The notes under the pieces were generated by a model. The model searched no databases, had not been told where the DNA came from, and saw only the letters and a program-made list of their open reading frames with translations. From assembly GCA_021613535.1 (NCBI GenBank), contig CP075497.1, positions 3,968,001 through 4,032,000 on the forward strand: DNA of 64,000 nt, written 5' to 3'. The translations under genes were made by a program, and so were the position numbers. Shown piece by piece: positions 61,135 through 64,000 of this stretch; position 1 is the first letter of the stretch; every line of letters begins with the position of its first letter. Origin of the DNA: Adineta vaga (taxonomy: Eukaryota > Rotifera).

Positions 61135-62087
61135 ATGATGCGAGATAATGTAATACCATTAACTGAAATTGATGTAAGTTTACATAAATAAATAATTAAA
61201 AAAGAACAAGAAGATTTTGTTTTTCTAGTCTTTATCGAAAGAAATTGAGTGTTTAATGTGTCTTAATCTAGTGAATGATTCTCGTATGTGTATTCATTGT
61301 TCAGCTATTGTTTGTGTTCAATGTATTGAAGTAGATTTTCATATATCTATGTAATTTTATAAGCAATTCTTTGTTATAGAATTGGCTTAAGATACAGAAA
61401 TCATGTCCAAAATGTTCGTAAGTTATGATCTTATGTTAATTATTTCTATGATGTGATTTTTATTTGAAAGACATACAGTAGAACAAAAAGATTTTGTTAA
61501 ATGTCGATTAGCGAATAAACTTGTTGATTTCATTGAAATATCAAAAGATAATTGGTAAGAAAATAATGATAAATTCGTTTTATTTGTATTCGAGTTTTTT
61601 TGTAGTTCAAAAGTTGCTTCTTCACAAACCGTTTCAACGAATGATGATTATAAAGAGATTATGACATTGAATTATAAACTCTTGGATTTTATTAGAAAGA
61701 GATGTAAATCTTATGAAGAAAATCTTGCTACAATTGTAAGTTTTCTTATCAAATAATCTTCTTCATATTGTTTATTAGGAATTAACTATTCGAATGTTAA
61801 CCAATAATTCTAATGAAAATCTCAAAGTAACAGATGTGTTACTGAAAAATCCAGAAGATTCTTTTGACGCTTATCAAAGTAAAAGAAGAATTCAATGGAT
61901 TTATATATAAATATGTAACTATGTAGAAAAGAAACAAGTCTATACTGATGCAATTAGAACTGATCAATTATTGATAAATGATATGGAACATCGTCTTAAT
62001 GAAAGTAAAACTTTATCTAAGCAAGAAGAAATTCTTCAAATTCTACAAAAACATATTCCGTCGAAAATTCCATTGAAAGATAATTAA
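61135..62087 (+). CDS. TRIM37-like RING and coiled-coil protein, short
   Basis: Seven exons (61135-61173, 61229-61330, 61380-61417, 61471-61554, 61606-61735, 61779-61878, 61927-62087) give 217 residues. RING: ECLMCLNLVNDSRMC, IHCSAIVCVQCIENWL, SCPKCSHTV. The spacing, the MC-x2-C form and the following FVKCRLANKLVDF match the RING of TRIM37 (DARLCPHC, LVNCRWAEEV). No B-box or MATH domain follows, only helical, probably coiled-coil, sequence. TRIM37 itself is over 900 residues, so this is a RING-only relative or a fragment that became an independent gene. It is not closely related to the array at 17-36 kb. Confidence 0.82.
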
Positions 62088-62373
62088 TATGTTTGTTTGA
62101 TTTGTTTATTTCTGAGTTGATTTAGAAATAACATGTGAAATGATATCAAAATATTTTTCAATAAACTGTTGTTCATTTATTATTTATGATTTGTAAAATA
62201 TAAGACATTTAGACATGCTTATAGGGAATTCATTTTTTTTAGAATTGACTTTAAAGACTTGCATTACTAAAATTAACAACGTATGAATGTAAACTATTGA
62301 AATAAATTGTGCAGTTTTAATCGAAAGAGAAAGTAACAAACGAAAAGGCTTCTTATACAAGAAAATAATTGGT

Positions 62374-62886
62374 TTAAGTGTTGATAACAGCTACTTCTGT
62401 TTTCCTCTTTTTTGGTGGTTTGATTGACTTTTGCGGTGTTCGACAATATTTGATACCACATATGATAAAACCAGTGCCAAGAGAGAGAGCAGAAAGACCG
62501 CCAGTAATATACCAAAGTAAACGTGACATTTTCCCACCACAATGAGCAACATGTTCCGTTGGACAAGTCATTAATGGTGTAGGTGATACAAGTGTTAAAA
62601 CGTAATCCCAAGCACCACGAATCGTATCAATTTCAATATTTGTATAACATTTCGTACATGTTGTAGTTGTATTATAATAGCGAGGTTTTCGATTAACATC
62701 TGTTGTATATTTGAAATAAACATTCAATGGATTGAGACAATGTTTTGATATAGAAATATTAAAACGAACTGTATCATCAGTACATTTCGAATTGATGATA
62801 CATATTTCACAATATTTAAGTTGTTTGACTGTAATCGTCTGACCAGAAATGATAAAGCATGCAACAAATAAAATGACGTTAATCAT
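62374..62886 (-). CDS. Type I membrane protein with cysteine-rich ectodomain, unknown function
   Basis: One uninterrupted 170-residue frame. MINVILFVACFIISGQT is a signal peptide. The ectodomain of about 100 residues has around ten cysteines, including CEIC and CTKC pairs, and several N-glycosylation sequons (NIS, NTT). One membrane helix follows (LLWYITGGLSALSLGTGFIICG), then a short, strongly basic cytosolic tail (KSIKPPKKRKTE). The cysteine pattern fits no family I can name; a small receptor or adhesion molecule is possible. Single exon, unlike most neighbours. Confidence 0.7.
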   Translation of the reverse strand: MINVILFVACFIISGQTITVKQLKYCEICIINSKCTDDTVRFNISISKHCLNPLNVYFKYTTDVNRKPRYYNTTTTCTKCYTNIEIDTIRGAWDYVLTLVSPTPLMTCPTEHVAHCGGKMSRLLWYITGGLSALSLGTGFIICGIKYCRTPQKSIKPPKKRKTEVAVINT

Positions 62887-64000
62887 AACAAAAATATTAA
62901 GTAAATGTTGCTAATATTTTGAATTTTGTTTCTTTTCCTTTTCTTATCTTAACAACGAAAAAGGTGTTCTTCATCGTCATAGTTTAGTTCGTAATCATAT
63001 TTAGAAAACTTTGTTATATCATTCTCATCACATGGCACAGCAGCAGCAGTAGTAGTAGTTCTTTTAAAACCAACATTGTACACTGCTTGAAATATAATTT
63101 CCTGCTATCTATACGATAGTTGAGTTCTAAAACTTAATTAAATTCGTATATATTTTCTGATTTTATTGGCGTTGCTATCGACTTTATAGGAATGGAAGGC
63201 AAATATTCGTTTTCATTATGTATTTCAGTACTCTGATGTTTTCTTGATTTCAATCGTTTACGACTAAATAGTTTTATAATTATATCACATTTTCATATCC
63301 ATACTTTTCCTTCGCTTTTGATCCATCCGAACAACAGATATACCAAGCTTGGAATCAGAAAGATAATGATAATACTCAACATTCATTTATCTATGATTTT
63401 TACAATCAAATAAATCAGAATTTTGTTATTGTGTGTTTTTTTTCAACATAATATCATCAGCAAGCAAAAAAAAAGAGAAAAGAAAGAAGAAAAATGTTCA
63501 AAGGGCCACAATGAGAACAACAACAACAACAACAAAAGCGGACAAATGTATATATATATATATGCAAGGATTTCCTTCTGCTCTTTTTTATACAACAGAA
63601 AGAGTACAAGTCGTCCACAACAACGGTTATGCAGTGTGTAACAAAGAAAGAGTAAACAAAAAAAAGAAGACAATGACAAAAGACAAATTGACAGCAAAAT
63701 AACTGTTCGAATAAGAGAGAATGTTAGAATAAGAGACAGAAAGAGAAGAAGAGAAGAAAACGAAACAAAGAAAATTCCTGACAGAAAAAACGCCTCATAC
63801 GGCAAATAAGCTATTTTCATAGAAAATAGACAAGAAAAGAAAATGTTTCATATGGATATAAACAAAACAGCAAAGAAAAAGAAATTTCTTATCAATACGT
63901 TGGCTTGCTAATGTAGACAAAAACAAAATGTGTGCTCAAAAGTTACACAGAATTTCATTTGGCATTTTATGTTTGGTTATAATCGCTAGAGCGTCTGTTC
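62887..64000. other. Right-hand flank without recognised gene
   Basis: Contains CAG/TAG trinucleotide repeats near 63036-63060, a CAA tract near 63514-63534, a TA run near 63551-63563, and A/G-rich sequence from 63460 onward. Open frames here are low-complexity. Possibly the promoter of a gene beyond the window. Confidence 0.5.

Noticed and set aside
63423-63820. Three frames near the right edge on both strands
   Set aside because: All from A/G-rich low-complexity sequence with CAA and TA repeats.

Overview
The window is nuclear DNA of a small-genome animal, most likely a bdelloid rotifer (Adineta/Rotaria type; this is inference). It is AT-rich and gene-dense. Introns are mostly 45-65 nt with gtaa/gtat donors and ttag/tcag acceptors. 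The proteins are typically metazoan: CELF, TBC1D15, Rab21, CCDC25, IFT43, small Maf, SLC25A42, kindlin, NTF2 and a rhodopsin-type receptor. No bacterial operons, rRNA, tRNA, CRISPR or recognisable transposon was seen. Gene models were spliced by hand. Where exon lengths are given, their sums divide by three.

Layout. 1-15 kb: 3' part of a CELF RNA-binding protein; a small type I membrane protein (-); a TBC1D15/17-like RabGAP with two alternative last exons; Rab21; a single-pass protein with a PDZ-ligand tail; a divergent Rab11-like GTPase (-); a thymosin-like peptide (-). 15.2-16.8 kb: CCDC25, 208 residues like its human orthologue.

16.9-35.8 kb: the centrepiece is a head-to-tail array of seven paralogous TRIM-like genes, all on the + strand. 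The full architecture is RING, B-box-1-like zinc finger, coiled coil, and an approximately 300-residue C-terminal domain that looks like a beta-propeller. In six of the seven this domain ends in a G-x-[IL]-x-C-Y signature at or within a few residues of the stop. Coiled-coil exons recur in the size series 157-163/66/106-109, so the copies arose by tandem duplication. They have since diverged: one lacks the RING, two have broken zinc ligands, one carries a polyproline linker, and one has an eroded C-terminus.

35.8-48 kb: IFT43 (-), small Maf (+), OXLD1 (-), SLC25A42 (-), two adjacent intronless SLC35G/EamA-type transporters (+), and kindlin (-). 48-64 kb: NTF2 (+), an unknown Ser-rich protein (+), a CCLL-tailed small protein lying 38 bp behind a GPCR (both -), a large NACHT-WD40 protein (-), a 2.2 kb gene-free stretch, a TRIM37-like RING/coiled-coil protein (+) and a type I membrane protein (-).

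Functional themes are endosomal traffic (Rab21, RabGAP, Rab11-like), ciliary transport (IFT43), integrin adhesion (kindlin) and candidate ubiquitin ligases or innate sensors (TRIM-like array, NACHT-WD40). Many genes have an acceptor-like ttag/tcag just before the start codon, and several neighbours lie only 38-110 bp apart. This fits 5'UTR introns or spliced-leader trans-splicing, which is known in bdelloids.
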